Shown here in pieces: positions 1 through 7,883 of a stretch of 64,000 nt of DNA. The notes under the pieces are model-generated. The model was not told where the DNA came from. It made no database searches and worked only from the letters and a program-made list of their open reading frames with translations. Each line of letters begins with the position of its first letter. The first letter of the stretch is position 1. The translations under genes were made by a program, and so were the position numbers. Origin of the DNA: an uncultured Opitutia bacterium (GTDB taxonomy: Bacteria > Verrucomicrobiota > Verrucomicrobiia > Opitutales > UBA953); NCBI GenBank assembly GCA_945957395.1, contig CAMFKE010000004.1, forward strand, positions 248,001-312,000, read 5' to 3'.

Positions 1-392
1 GCGTTGCCCCAGGTGCCGTACTGGACGCGGACATAGACCCACTCCTGCTTGGCGCCCTGCTTGGTCTCGATGACGCGCTTGTCGACATCCACGGTGATCT
101 TCACGTCGCCATGGGCGCGGGCGTAAATGGTGATGCCGTCCTTGCGGGGGGTCTCGCCGGTGCGGAAGTACTTGAGCTCGTCGAGGGCGCGCTTGGTGGC
201 GTCGAAGACGGTTTCGAGGTACTCGGGGCTCTTGGCCGCATAACGCGTGGTCAGGATGCCGGTCGCGTTCTGGTAGTTGGCCGTGGAATCATCGGGGTTG
301 TTCACGCCGATTTCGGTTCCGGTGGGGGAGCAGCCGGCGGCGCCGAAGGTGGCGACAGCGGCGAGGGTGGCGAAGGAGAGGAGCTTCTTCAT
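1..392 (-). CDS. DUF3568-like lipoprotein, partial (C-terminus off the window)
   Basis: Reading from the ATG at 392-390 gives a lipoprotein signal peptide (MKKLLSFATLAAVATFGAAGC), with Cys21 as the likely lipidated residue. About 110 residues of the mature part are visible. The body has the DUF3568-like layout of small lipoproteins: a helix (VFDATKRALDEL), two short strands around IYARAHGDVKITVDV, and a VRVQYGTWGN strand. The last of these matches the family's usual 'I/V-R-x-G-x-x-G' stretch. The gene runs off the left edge. It is divergent from the dcw cluster with about 500 bases between them. Its function is unknown; it is probably anchored in the periplasmic leaflet of a membrane. The family call is from pattern memory. 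Confidence 0.6.
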   Translation of the reverse strand, partial: MKKLLSFATLAAVATFGAAGCSPTGTEIGVNNPDDSTANYQNATGILTTRYAAKSPEYLETVFDATKRALDELKYFRTGETPRKDGITIYARAHGDVKITVDVDKRVIETKQGAKQEWVYVRVQYGTWGN

Positions 393-756
393 GGGTGTTT
401 TTGAAATGCGGGCGCGCAGTCGGGCTGAAATCCCGGACGATGGCAACGGATATTTTGAGGGACCCTCGTGGGGGGCTTCGGCGCAGCGTAAAAGTCGCGC
501 GTACGAAGGGAGCGGGGCTTGAACTAAAAAAGAGGAATGGGGGGGCGATTGGTGATTCTTTTGCTCCAGGTGGTGGGTGGGGTGGTGGCTTCCTTCGGGC
601 GATTCATTCCGGCTGGTGGGGCGGTACGTTCGGCGGCGGAGTAGATAAGGAGCCCATGTGGGGCGCGGTGGGGCGAAAACGGCGGTTTTTCGCCACTTTG
701 GGGGTCGGGATAACCTGCGAATAAGTCGTCCCCTTCTTCCCGGGTGGCTTTGCAGG
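393..756. other. Divergent intergenic region, no gene seen
   Basis: The stretch lies between the divergent lipoprotein gene and the dcw leader. It has several short frames, but none has a recognisable product or ribosome-binding site. G-rich runs make the frames long by chance. It should hold the promoter of the leftward lipoprotein gene, but I cannot place it. Confidence 0.4.
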
Positions 757-771
757 CCTTGATTATCAAGG
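757..771. promoter_or_regulatory. Perfect 7-bp palindrome upstream of mraZ
   Basis: CCTTGAT-T-ATCAAGG is a perfect inverted repeat with a one-base centre, 133 bases upstream of the mraZ start codon. It is operator-like in size. The binding factor is unknown. Confidence 0.35.
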
Positions 772-800
772 GGTTGTGAGCGCGGCTTGGTGGCGTGGTG

Positions 801-809
801 TGTGGATAA
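801..809 (-). promoter_or_regulatory. Consensus DnaA box upstream of mraZ
   Basis: TGTGGATAA on the plus strand is the exact reverse complement of the DnaA box TTATCCACA. It ends 3 bases before the first MraZ box, within the putative promoter region. One 9-mer can occur by chance. A near match (GTATCCACA) lies at about 1376-1384, between mraZ and rsmH. Confidence 0.4.
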
Positions 810-811
810 AG

Positions 812-857
812 TGGGGGATTGTGGGGCAATCGTCTTGACGGGTGGGGCGATGTGGGC
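812..857 (+). promoter_or_regulatory. Paired MraZ boxes (four TGGGN repeats)
   Basis: TGGGN units lie at 812-816, 822-826, 843-847 and 853-857. Within each pair the period is exactly 10 bases (5-base spacer). This is the known binding pattern of MraZ, which represses its own dcw operon. The second pair sits inside the putative promoter, between a TTGACG (835-840) and an AATTTA (859-864). Binding there would block RNA polymerase, so autoregulation is likely. Confidence 0.72.
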
Positions 858-864
858 GAATTTA
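835..864 (+). promoter_or_regulatory. Putative sigma-70 promoter of the dcw operon
   Basis: TTGACG (835-840) matches the -35 consensus in five of six positions. AATTTA (859-864) with an 18-base spacer is a weak -10. The start codon of mraZ is 25 bases further on. The overlap with MraZ boxes supports the placement. The -10 is uncertain. Confidence 0.45.
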
Positions 865-889
865 GGGGCACGATGTAACCGCCCTAGCC

Positions 890-1348
890 GTGAACCCCCT
901 CGCCAACATCAAAATCTTCAACGGGACGCACACCGCGCGCCTCGATGAGAAGAAGCGCCTTACGATTCCCGCTCCCATGCGGTTCGAAGGCGAAGGGGCG
1001 TCCGCGTACATGGCTCTCTTCCATCCCGCTCTGGGCGCCATCATGGTGATGCCGCCTCAGATGGTGGCCAAAATCTATGCGGCGGCCGAGCAGCTCACGC
1101 TCAGCGACCCCGACAAGATGGATGCCCTCGGGATGATCGGTGAACTCAGCCAGATGGTGTCCTGCGACAAGGCCGGGCGCGTCATCCTCAATGACGACCT
1201 GCTCGCCCGCGCCGGCATCGAGCGCGACGCGGTGATCCGCGGCAGCGTGACCTATTTCCGCATCCAGTCGCCCAATCCGCCCGCCCCCGACCGCGAGTCC
1301 GAGGACGCGCGCCGGCTCCTGGGCGCCCTGGCCGCCCTGGGCCTCTGA
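890..1348 (+). CDS. mraZ: Transcriptional regulator MraZ
   Basis: MraZ is a DNA-binding protein of the AbrB/SpoVT swapped-hairpin fold and normally represses the dcw operon it heads. The 152-residue product has the two family repeats. The first is around residues 8-55 (DEKKRLTIPAPMR) and the second around 85-130 (CDKAGRVILNDDL), with family-typical spacing. The start is GTG at 890. No in-frame ATG precedes the conserved FNGTHTARLD segment, and there is no clear Shine-Dalgarno. It is first in the cluster, 33 bases after paired TGGGN boxes, which fits autoregulation. The tail (about 20 residues, Ala/Leu-rich) is slightly long. Identification is secure. Confidence 0.93.
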   Translation: MNPLANIKIFNGTHTARLDEKKRLTIPAPMRFEGEGASAYMALFHPALGAIMVMPPQMVAKIYAAAEQLTLSDPDKMDALGMIGELSQMVSCDKAGRVILNDDLLARAGIERDAVIRGSVTYFRIQSPNPPAPDRESEDARRLLGALAALGL

Positions 1349-1407
1349 CGCCGACCCTCCGTCGGGTTATCAACTGTATCCACAATTTACTCACAAAACC
1401 TCCGACA

Positions 1408-2322
1408 ATGTCCGGGCACAAGTCAGTCCTCCTTTCCGAGTGCGTCGCGATGCTCGCTCCGCGCACGGGGGGCTCGTATCTGGACTGCACCTTCGGGGGG
1501 GGCGGGCATTCCCGCGCCATCCTGTCGGCGGCCGAAGGGGTAAGGCTCACCGCGTTCGACGCCGACCCCGAGGCGGGGCCCCGTGCGCAGCTCATGAAGG
1601 CCGAGTACGGCGAGCGTTTCCGGTTCATCGACGGCAACTTCGAGGCGCTTGAGCGCGCGGGTGCCGGATATGACGGCATCCTGATGGATTTGGGCGTGTC
1701 CTCGTTCCAGCTCGACGACGCCGCCCGCGGCTTCTCCTTCCGCAACGATGCGCCGGCCGACATGCGGCTGGATCCCCGCCGGGGCCTGTCCGCCGCCGAT
1801 TTTCTGGAAAGCGCCGCTGAGCGGGATTTGGTCCGGGCCGTGCGCGACTACGGCGAAGAGCCTGCCTGGCGGCGCGTCGTGCGCGCCATCGTCGACGCCC
1901 GCGGAACCGGAAGGCTGTCGCGCACCGCGTCGCTGGCCTCGTTGGTGGAGGAAGCCATCCCGCGTCGCCCGGGCCCGCCGCCCAGGATTCATCCCGCCAC
2001 GCTCACCTTTCAGGGCGTGCGCATTTTCGTCAATGACGAGCTCGGGGTCATTGAGCGCGCCCTGCCCAAGGCGTTCTCCGCCTTGGCGCCCGGCGGGGTG
2101 CTCGCCGTCATCAGTTTTCATTCCCTGGAGGACCGCCTCGTGAAGCGCTATTTCAACGAGATTTGCGGCCGACCGGTGGACGCGGACGACTCCCGTCCGC
2201 AGGACGAGCGCGTCCGTCTGGCCGATCTCGTCACCCGCAAGCCCGTGACCCCCTCGGAAGAGGAGTGCGCGGCGAACCCCCGGAGCCGTTCGGCCAAGCT
2301 GCGCGGCGTAAGGAAACTCTAA
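1408..2322 (+). CDS. rsmH: 16S rRNA (cytosine(1402)-N(4))-methyltransferase RsmH
   Basis: RsmH (MraW) uses SAM to methylate N4 of C1402 in 16S rRNA in the ribosomal P site. The 304 residues match the family length. The N-terminus has HKSVLLSECV, then the SAM loop YLDCTFGGGGHS (about residues 24-35). The ILMDLGVSSFQLD segment and a C-terminal FHSLEDRLVKRYF block are hallmarks. An insert domain occupies the middle, as usual. The gene is second in the dcw cluster, 59 bases after mraZ. The intergenic stretch contains DnaA-box-like sequence but no terminator. Confidence 0.95.
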   Translation: MSGHKSVLLSECVAMLAPRTGGSYLDCTFGGGGHSRAILSAAEGVRLTAFDADPEAGPRAQLMKAEYGERFRFIDGNFEALERAGAGYDGILMDLGVSSFQLDDAARGFSFRNDAPADMRLDPRRGLSAADFLESAAERDLVRAVRDYGEEPAWRRVVRAIVDARGTGRLSRTASLASLVEEAIPRRPGPPPRIHPATLTFQGVRIFVNDELGVIERALPKAFSALAPGGVLAVISFHSLEDRLVKRYFNEICGRPVDADDSRPQDERVRLADLVTRKPVTPSEEECAANPRSRSAKLRGVRKL

Positions 2323-2339
2323 TCGAAAGACGCACCTCC

Positions 2340-2744
2340 ATGAGCATTCGCTCCGGAAAGATACAGGGGCCATTCGCCTTCTTCCTTTGCACGATCACCG
2401 CGTTGCTCTTGCTGGCCGGCGGCGGACTGTGGGTCTCCATGACCCGAAACAAGTGTCGCGAGGTCGGCATGGCCATCAGCCGTCTCGAGGACGAGCGCAA
2501 GCAGTTGGAGCGCGAGAAGAAGTCCTACGAGGAGATCAAGCTTCGCGCCACCGACGTGCTCAGCCTCAGGGAACGCGTCAAGGACCGGCTTCAGCCTCCT
2601 GCCCCGGGTCAGATCGTGGTGGTTCGCCGGCGCCCTAATGTGCGGCCCGTTGCCGAGCGCAGCGTGCCGGACGATCCCCGATTCATCGCCCTCGACATCG
2701 CCTTCATCAACGCCGCCCCTTCGCGCGGCACGGCGCTGCGCTGA
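2340..2744 (+). CDS. ftsL: FtsL-like septal membrane protein
   Basis: The product is a small bitopic protein of 134 residues. It has a short basic N-terminus, one membrane span at about residues 11-34, and a coiled-coil segment at about 40-85 (SRLEDERKQLEREKKSYEE). A less ordered tail follows. This is the architecture of FtsL, which with FtsB and FtsQ activates FtsWI at the septum. Sequence similarity in this family is poor, so the name rests on position between rsmH and ftsI plus topology. The ATG at 2340 is chosen because it directly precedes the span and lies 17 bases after rsmH. Longer in-frame starts would overlap rsmH. Confidence 0.75.
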   Translation: MSIRSGKIQGPFAFFLCTITALLLLAGGGLWVSMTRNKCREVGMAISRLEDERKQLEREKKSYEEIKLRATDVLSLRERVKDRLQPPAPGQIVVVRRRPNVRPVAERSVPDDPRFIALDIAFINAAPSRGTALR

Positions 2745-2750
2745 CGCTCC

Positions 2751-4799
2751 ATGTTCAAATTCGGCCGGGAAAAGCAGAAGGTGGAGTCGCCGGCCGGGGC
2801 GCGCCGTGAGGGGCCGCCGCTGCTCGCTTCGCGCGCACGCTTTGCGGTGTTCTTCGCCTGCGTTGTCGCCGCGTTCGCGGCTGTCGGTGTCCGTCTTTGG
2901 TGGCTCCATGTGGCGACTGCGCCGAAGCTGCGGGCCGAGGCCGAGGCGGCGCGCCGTTACAAGCTGGAGCTCAAGGCCGAGCGCGGGCGCATACTCGATT
3001 CCAAGGGCGGGGTGCTCGCGACATCCCGTGAGGTTTGGGTGATCGGCGTCGACCCGAACGAGCCCAATCTGGAAAAGGAGAACATCGACGAGGTCGCCAC
3101 GCGCCTTTCGAAAATTCTGGGCATTTCGCGTCTGGATGTGCTGGCCGCATTCAATCGCAAGTATCGGACCGTGTCCGAGTCTGCCGCCGAGCCCGCCGAA
3201 GCGGGCGCCGAGCCGGACGGTGCGGCGAAAGCGCCCGAGCCTGAGTCCGACGCCGACGGTGCGCCGGTCGTGGCCGACGACGCCGGCTCCAAGCAGCGGC
3301 TCGTCAAGTGGGTCAAGCTGGCCGAGGGCGTGGACCTGAAGACCCGCGAGGCCGTGGCGGCCCTGCGGGTGAAGGCCGTCATCGCCAACCGCTATTTCGT
3401 GCGCGAGTACCCGCGCGGCCAGCTGGCGGCGCACCTGGTGGGCTATATGAACAAGGAGGGGCGTCCCTCCATGGGCATTGAGAAGGCTCTCGATTTTTTC
3501 CTCAAGGGTGAGGACGGTTGGATCGATTCGCGTCGCAACGCCAAGGGGCGCGAGATGGTGGACCGACGCATCCGCGAGATCGCCCCGTGCGACGGCCTGA
3601 ATGTGGAGCTCACGCTGGACGCCATCATCCAACAGGGCGTGGAGGAGGAGCTCGCCCGGGTCGCCGAGGACTTCAAACCGAAGTCGGCCATCGCCATCGT
3701 GAGCGAGGCCAAGACCGGCAAGCTGCTCGCCCTGGCCAACTGGCCCACCTTCAACCTCAACGAGTACAGCGACCCGAAAAAGGCGCCGATGGACAGTCAG
3801 CGCAATCGCGCTGTGACCGACGTGTACGAGCCCGGGTCCGTGTTCAAGATCGTCGCCTTCGCGGCGGGCTTGCAGGAGGGCTTTTTCACTCCCGCCAGCA
3901 TGATCGATTGCGGCGGGCACGGACCCATGTCGGCGCCCTACAAGGGGCGTCTCATCAAGCTGCCCAAGGACGACCACCCGCTTGGCGTGGCCGACCTGAG
4001 ACACGCCATCTGGAAGTCGTCCAACAGGGCTGCCGCTCAAATCGGGATGCGTATCGCCGAGCAGAAGGGTGAGGCGCACTTCTGGAAGTGGTGCTCCGAC
4101 TTCGGGTTCGGCGCCGAGTGCGGACTGATCACCGGCACCGAGGTGAAAGGCACTTTGCACAGGCCCGAGAAATGGGACGGACTGACCATCTCGCGCATGC
4201 CCATGGGGCACGCCGTGGACGTGACCGCGCTGCAGACCCACTGCGCCATGTCGGTCATCGCCGCCAAGGGCGACCTTTACGCCCCCATGCTCGTCAACCG
4301 CATCGTCGCGCGCGACGGCTCTGCCCAGTGGGAACTGACGCCCGCGCTGCGCCGCAAGGGCGTCATATCGCGCGCCACGGCGGCGACGATGGCCGAGATG
4401 TTGCGCGGGGTGGTGTCCAAGGATGGCACCGCCGTGCGCGCGGAGATTCCCGGCTATGAGGTCGCGGGCAAGACCGGCACGACGACCAAGCTCATCAACG
4501 GCCAGTATTCCTCGGCGCATTGCGTGGCGTCCTTCTCCGGGTTCTTCCCCGCGTCCGATCCGCGCATCGTCATCACCGTGGTTCTCGACGATCCCACCGG
4601 CAAGGGCACGGGTTACGGCGGCCTCTATTCCGCGCCCGTTTTCAAGGCCATCGCGGATATGACGATCAAACGCCTGGAAATACCGCCCGCCAACCCCGCC
4701 GAGGCCGCGGCGGCCATGGAGAAGGACCGCAAGAAAAAGGGCGGGGCCCCCGTGCCGCCCGCTCCCCGTCCTTCACCGCTGATGTTCGATCCGCTTTGA
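2751..4799 (+). CDS. ftsI: Septal penicillin-binding protein (class B transpeptidase) FtsI
   Basis: FtsI crosslinks septal peptidoglycan from the periplasmic side and works with FtsW. Of its 682 residues, about 30-55 form the single membrane span. A class B dimerisation domain follows (RGRILDSKGGVLATS). The transpeptidase domain has the three active-site motifs: SVFK with nucleophile Ser363, SSN near 423-425, and KTGT at about 574-577. An Ala/Glu/Asp-rich insertion of roughly 40 residues near 140-185 sits in the non-catalytic domain and looks disordered. The Lys/Pro-rich tail is also extra. The gene starts 6 bases after ftsL, so the two are probably co-translated. Confidence 0.95.
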   Translation: MFKFGREKQKVESPAGARREGPPLLASRARFAVFFACVVAAFAAVGVRLWWLHVATAPKLRAEAEAARRYKLELKAERGRILDSKGGVLATSREVWVIGVDPNEPNLEKENIDEVATRLSKILGISRLDVLAAFNRKYRTVSESAAEPAEAGAEPDGAAKAPEPESDADGAPVVADDAGSKQRLVKWVKLAEGVDLKTREAVAALRVKAVIANRYFVREYPRGQLAAHLVGYMNKEGRPSMGIEKALDFFLKGEDGWIDSRRNAKGREMVDRRIREIAPCDGLNVELTLDAIIQQGVEEELARVAEDFKPKSAIAIVSEAKTGKLLALANWPTFNLNEYSDPKKAPMDSQRNRAVTDVYEPGSVFKIVAFAAGLQEGFFTPASMIDCGGHGPMSAPYKGRLIKLPKDDHPLGVADLRHAIWKSSNRAAAQIGMRIAEQKGEAHFWKWCSDFGFGAECGLITGTEVKGTLHRPEKWDGLTISRMPMGHAVDVTALQTHCAMSVIAAKGDLYAPMLVNRIVARDGSAQWELTPALRRKGVISRATAATMAEMLRGVVSKDGTAVRAEIPGYEVAGKTGTTTKLINGQYSSAHCVASFSGFFPASDPRIVITVVLDDPTGKGTGYGGLYSAPVFKAIADMTIKRLEIPPANPAEAAAAMEKDRKKKGGAPVPPAPRPSPLMFDPL

Positions 4800-4825
4800 A
4801 TCAGCACCCTCAATAACACCCCCTC

Positions 4826-6319
4826 ATGCACGCGACACTCGGCGAAATCTTCTCCCGCGTCACCGGTTCCCGGATACTGGGCGACCCTTCCGTGCGCATT
4901 TCCGCTCCGGTCACCGACAGTCGTCGGGTCACCCCGGGCGCCCTTTTCTTCGCCATCGGCGGCCTGCGCACCTCCGGCTCCCAATATGTGGGCGAGGCGG
5001 TTTTGCGCGGAGCGGCCGCCGTGGTCGTGTCCGACGCCGAAGCAGCGCCTTCCGCCGGCGTTCCGTGCGTCGTCGTGCCGGATGTGCGCAAGGCGCTCGC
5101 CCTCGCATCGCGCGAGTTTTACGGCCGTCCTGACGAGTCTTTGGGCGTGCTGGGTGTGACCGGCACGAACGGCAAGACCACCGTCTCGATGCTCGTCCGG
5201 CACCTCATGCAGCAGTCCGGCGGGCGCCCCTGGGGGCTTGTCGGCACGGTCCGCTACGAGCTCGGCGATCGCAGCATCCCGTCCCATAAGACGACTCCGG
5301 AGTCGGCAGACATCTACGCCATGATGGCGGGCATGGTCCGCTCCGGTTGCGAGGGTCTGGCCATGGAGGTCAGCTCCCATGCGGTGGATCAGGACCGGGT
5401 CCACGGCCTTCGTTTCAAGGCGGTCGCCTTCACCAATCTCAGCCGCGACCACATGGATTACCATGGCGACATGGAGTCCTACTTCGCCGTGAAGTCCCGT
5501 GTCTTCGGCGGCGCTCCGGGCGAGGCCCCGGGGTTCGCGGTGCTCAACGTCGACGACGAGTACGGCGCCCGTCTGGCGCGCAACCTCGAAGGCGGCTCCG
5601 CTCGCGTCATCGGCTTCGGTACGGGCGAGGGCGCCGATGTGAGGGCCGAAAATGTCCGGTTGGGCTCCGGTGGCAGCGAGTTCGACGTGGTGTGGCGCGG
5701 CGGGCGTGCGCCCGTGCGTACGCGCCTTCCCGGCCACTACAATGTCAGCAACATCCTTTGCGCGCTGGCGCTGTGCCACGCCGCCGGCCGCGATATCGCC
5801 GAGCTTGCTCCTCTGCTGGAGAAGTTTCCCGGGGTTCCCGGGCGCATGGAGAAGGTCGCCGACGGGCTTCCTTTCGAGGTGCTCGTGGACTATGCGCACA
5901 CCGACGACGCCCTGCGCAACGCGCTCGGCATGCTGCGTTCCATCACGCCCGGCCGCGTCCTTGTGGTGTTCGGCTGCGGCGGCAACCGGGACAGGGGCAA
6001 GCGCCCCAAGATGACGGCCGCCGTGCAGGAATGCGCCGATTTCGCCTGGGCCACTTCGGACAACCCCCGTCGGGAATCGGTCGAGGCCATTTTTGAGGAC
6101 ATGAAGTCGGGGGTGAGCCGTGCCGACGCCATCGCCTTCGTGCCCGACCGTCGTCGCGCCATCAGCCTCGCTCTGGACGCCGCCCGTGCGGGCGACTGCG
6201 TTCTCATCGCCGGCAAAGGTCATGAGACCTATCAGGAGTTCGCCGACACCACCGTGCCTTTCGACGACCGCGAGGTCGCCCGCGAGCTGCTGGAGCTGAA
6301 GAGCCTGCGGACTCGCTGA
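4826..6319 (+). CDS. murE: UDP-MurNAc-L-Ala-D-Glu--meso-diaminopimelate ligase MurE
   Basis: MurE adds the third stem amino acid to the cytoplasmic peptidoglycan precursor using ATP. The 497 residues show the three Mur ligase domains. They include the ATP loop GVTGTNGKTT near residue 110, the SSHAVDQDRV and FTNLSRDHMDYHG segments, and the C-terminal domain. A DNPR motif (about residue 411) is the known mark of meso-diaminopimelate rather than lysine specificity, so the organism has DAP-type peptidoglycan. The gene lies between ftsI and murF with 26- and 23-base gaps. There is nothing odd about its length. Confidence 0.95.
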   Translation: MHATLGEIFSRVTGSRILGDPSVRISAPVTDSRRVTPGALFFAIGGLRTSGSQYVGEAVLRGAAAVVVSDAEAAPSAGVPCVVVPDVRKALALASREFYGRPDESLGVLGVTGTNGKTTVSMLVRHLMQQSGGRPWGLVGTVRYELGDRSIPSHKTTPESADIYAMMAGMVRSGCEGLAMEVSSHAVDQDRVHGLRFKAVAFTNLSRDHMDYHGDMESYFAVKSRVFGGAPGEAPGFAVLNVDDEYGARLARNLEGGSARVIGFGTGEGADVRAENVRLGSGGSEFDVVWRGGRAPVRTRLPGHYNVSNILCALALCHAAGRDIAELAPLLEKFPGVPGRMEKVADGLPFEVLVDYAHTDDALRNALGMLRSITPGRVLVVFGCGGNRDRGKRPKMTAAVQECADFAWATSDNPRRESVEAIFEDMKSGVSRADAIAFVPDRRRAISLALDAARAGDCVLIAGKGHETYQEFADTTVPFDDREVARELLELKSLRTR

Positions 6320-6342
6320 GCTTCCCTTTCAGGAACTTTCCC

Positions 6343-7740
6343 ATGCCCGAATTCTCCTCGGAACAGCTGCAACTTTGGACGACCGGCCGCTGGGTCGGCG
6401 TCGCGCCCGGGCGTGTGACGGGCTTCGGCAACGACACGCGCACCCTGCGACCGGGCGACATGTTTGTCGCGCTCAGGACGGCCAATCGCGACGGGCACGA
6501 TTTCCTGGCCGACGCCGCCGCGCGGGGGGCGTCGTGCGCGTTGGTGGCGAGGGAGGTCGCAGGAGCGCCGTTGCCGCAGCTGGTGGTGGCCGACTGCCTG
6601 GAGTCGCTCCAGCGCGTCGCCGCCGTGTGGCGCGAGCGGTTCGGCGGCGTCGTCTACTCGGTCACCGGGAGCGTGGGCAAGACCTCGACCAAGGACCTGC
6701 TTAAGCGTATCCTTGGTGCGGATACCACGCACGCCACGCACGCCAACCTGAACAACCTGCTGGGCGTCCCGCTCACGCTGCTCGGGCTGGACAACTCGGT
6801 GCACGCCGCCGGCGTGGTGGAGGCGGGGATGAGCGAACCCGGGGAGTTGGAGCGTTCGGCCTGGGTCATCCGTCCGGACATCGCCGTGGTGACGAACGTC
6901 CAGCCGGCGCATCTTGCCGGACTCGGCTCGCTCGAGGGCATCGCCCGCGAGAAGAGCGCCCTTTGCCGTCAGACATCCGCCCTCGGGCTTTCCGTTTTCC
7001 CCGCCGAGTGCCTCGCCTACGACTCGTTCCGTCGTCTGTTGGGCCGCCGGGTGCCTGTCGTTTTCGGCGATGCGGTTTCGCCGGAGAAGCGCGACGGGAT
7101 TTTCGACATTGTGCGCGCCCGCATAACGCGCGCCGGCTCCGGGCACCTGCTGCGCCTGGACGGCGAGTCCGTCGGCGACCATGGGTTTTCGGTGGGTGAG
7201 GTGAGCGACGGCATGGCGCGCAATGCGGCGCTGGCCGCGACGGCCGCCCTGCTTGGCGGCACTTCTCCCGCTAGCATCCGGGCTGCGCTGGCCGAATGGA
7301 CGCCGTCGCCCGGCCGAGGCGAACTGCGCGACTCGGGCGGAAAGCTTTTCTATGTGGACTGCTACAACGCCAGTCCGGCCTCGATGGTGGACGCCGCCGA
7401 GTGTTTCGTACGGCGCACTCCGGATACCAAGCCGCGGCTGTTCGTCCTGGGCGGCATGAACGAGCTGGGCGATGCCGCGGCCGAGCTTCATCGCGGGGTG
7501 GGTCGCCGTCTGCCGTTGAGGAATGGCGACGCGCTGGCCCTGTTCGGCGGTCTGTCCGGCGAGATCGGCGAGGGCGCGGCGGAGGCGGGCTTTTCGCGCG
7601 GCTCCATACGGCCCTGCGCCACGGTGGAGGCCTTGCGCGAGGTGATCGAGGCGTTCCCCGGGTCCGTCATGCTCAAAGGCAGCCGCGGTTACGCCTTGGA
7701 GCGCGCACTGCCGGCCGACATCGGCGGCGAGGCTCACTAG
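6343..7740 (+). CDS. murF: UDP-MurNAc-tripeptide--D-Ala-D-Ala ligase MurF
   Basis: MurF adds D-Ala-D-Ala to complete the pentapeptide precursor. The 465 residues have the MurF N-terminal substrate domain (residues 1-100) and the P-loop TGSVGKTSTKD near 107. A THANLNNLLGVPLTLL segment and a DCYNASPASM motif are both typical of MurF rather than the other Mur ligases. The C-terminal part is GGMNELGDAAAELHRGVGR, also typical. A hairpin resembling a terminator follows the stop codon. Confidence 0.95.
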   Translation: MPEFSSEQLQLWTTGRWVGVAPGRVTGFGNDTRTLRPGDMFVALRTANRDGHDFLADAAARGASCALVAREVAGAPLPQLVVADCLESLQRVAAVWRERFGGVVYSVTGSVGKTSTKDLLKRILGADTTHATHANLNNLLGVPLTLLGLDNSVHAAGVVEAGMSEPGELERSAWVIRPDIAVVTNVQPAHLAGLGSLEGIAREKSALCRQTSALGLSVFPAECLAYDSFRRLLGRRVPVVFGDAVSPEKRDGIFDIVRARITRAGSGHLLRLDGESVGDHGFSVGEVSDGMARNAALAATAALLGGTSPASIRAALAEWTPSPGRGELRDSGGKLFYVDCYNASPASMVDAAECFVRRTPDTKPRLFVLGGMNELGDAAAELHRGVGRRLPLRNGDALALFGGLSGEIGEGAAEAGFSRGSIRPCATVEALREVIEAFPGSVMLKGSRGYALERALPADIGGEAH

Positions 7741-7760
7741 GGGCGGGCCGTCCCTCGCTT

Positions 7761-7788
7761 CCCCCGGCTCGCGAGTCCGGGGGATTTT
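7761..7788 (+). terminator. Terminator-like hairpin between murF and mraY
   Basis: CCCCCGG (7761-7767) pairs perfectly with CCGGGGG (7777-7783) around a 9-base loop and is followed by ATTTT. The 143-base gap here is one of the larger ones inside the cluster. It may partly uncouple the upstream from the downstream half. The T tract is short, so it may be only an attenuator or RNA stabiliser. Confidence 0.5.
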
Positions 7789-7883
7789 CCGTGCCGGTTG
7801 TTAATCGTTTTTGGCTGCGACCTTGCGCGGCATAGGTCCCCTGCTGCGACAAGGCTGCGGGCCTCGTTTCCCTTTCTCTTCCC

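Noticed and set aside
2319-4520. 733-residue minus-strand frame opposite ftsL and ftsI
   Set aside because: It mirrors conserved coding DNA and has His/Arg/Gly-rich composition typical of antisense frames.
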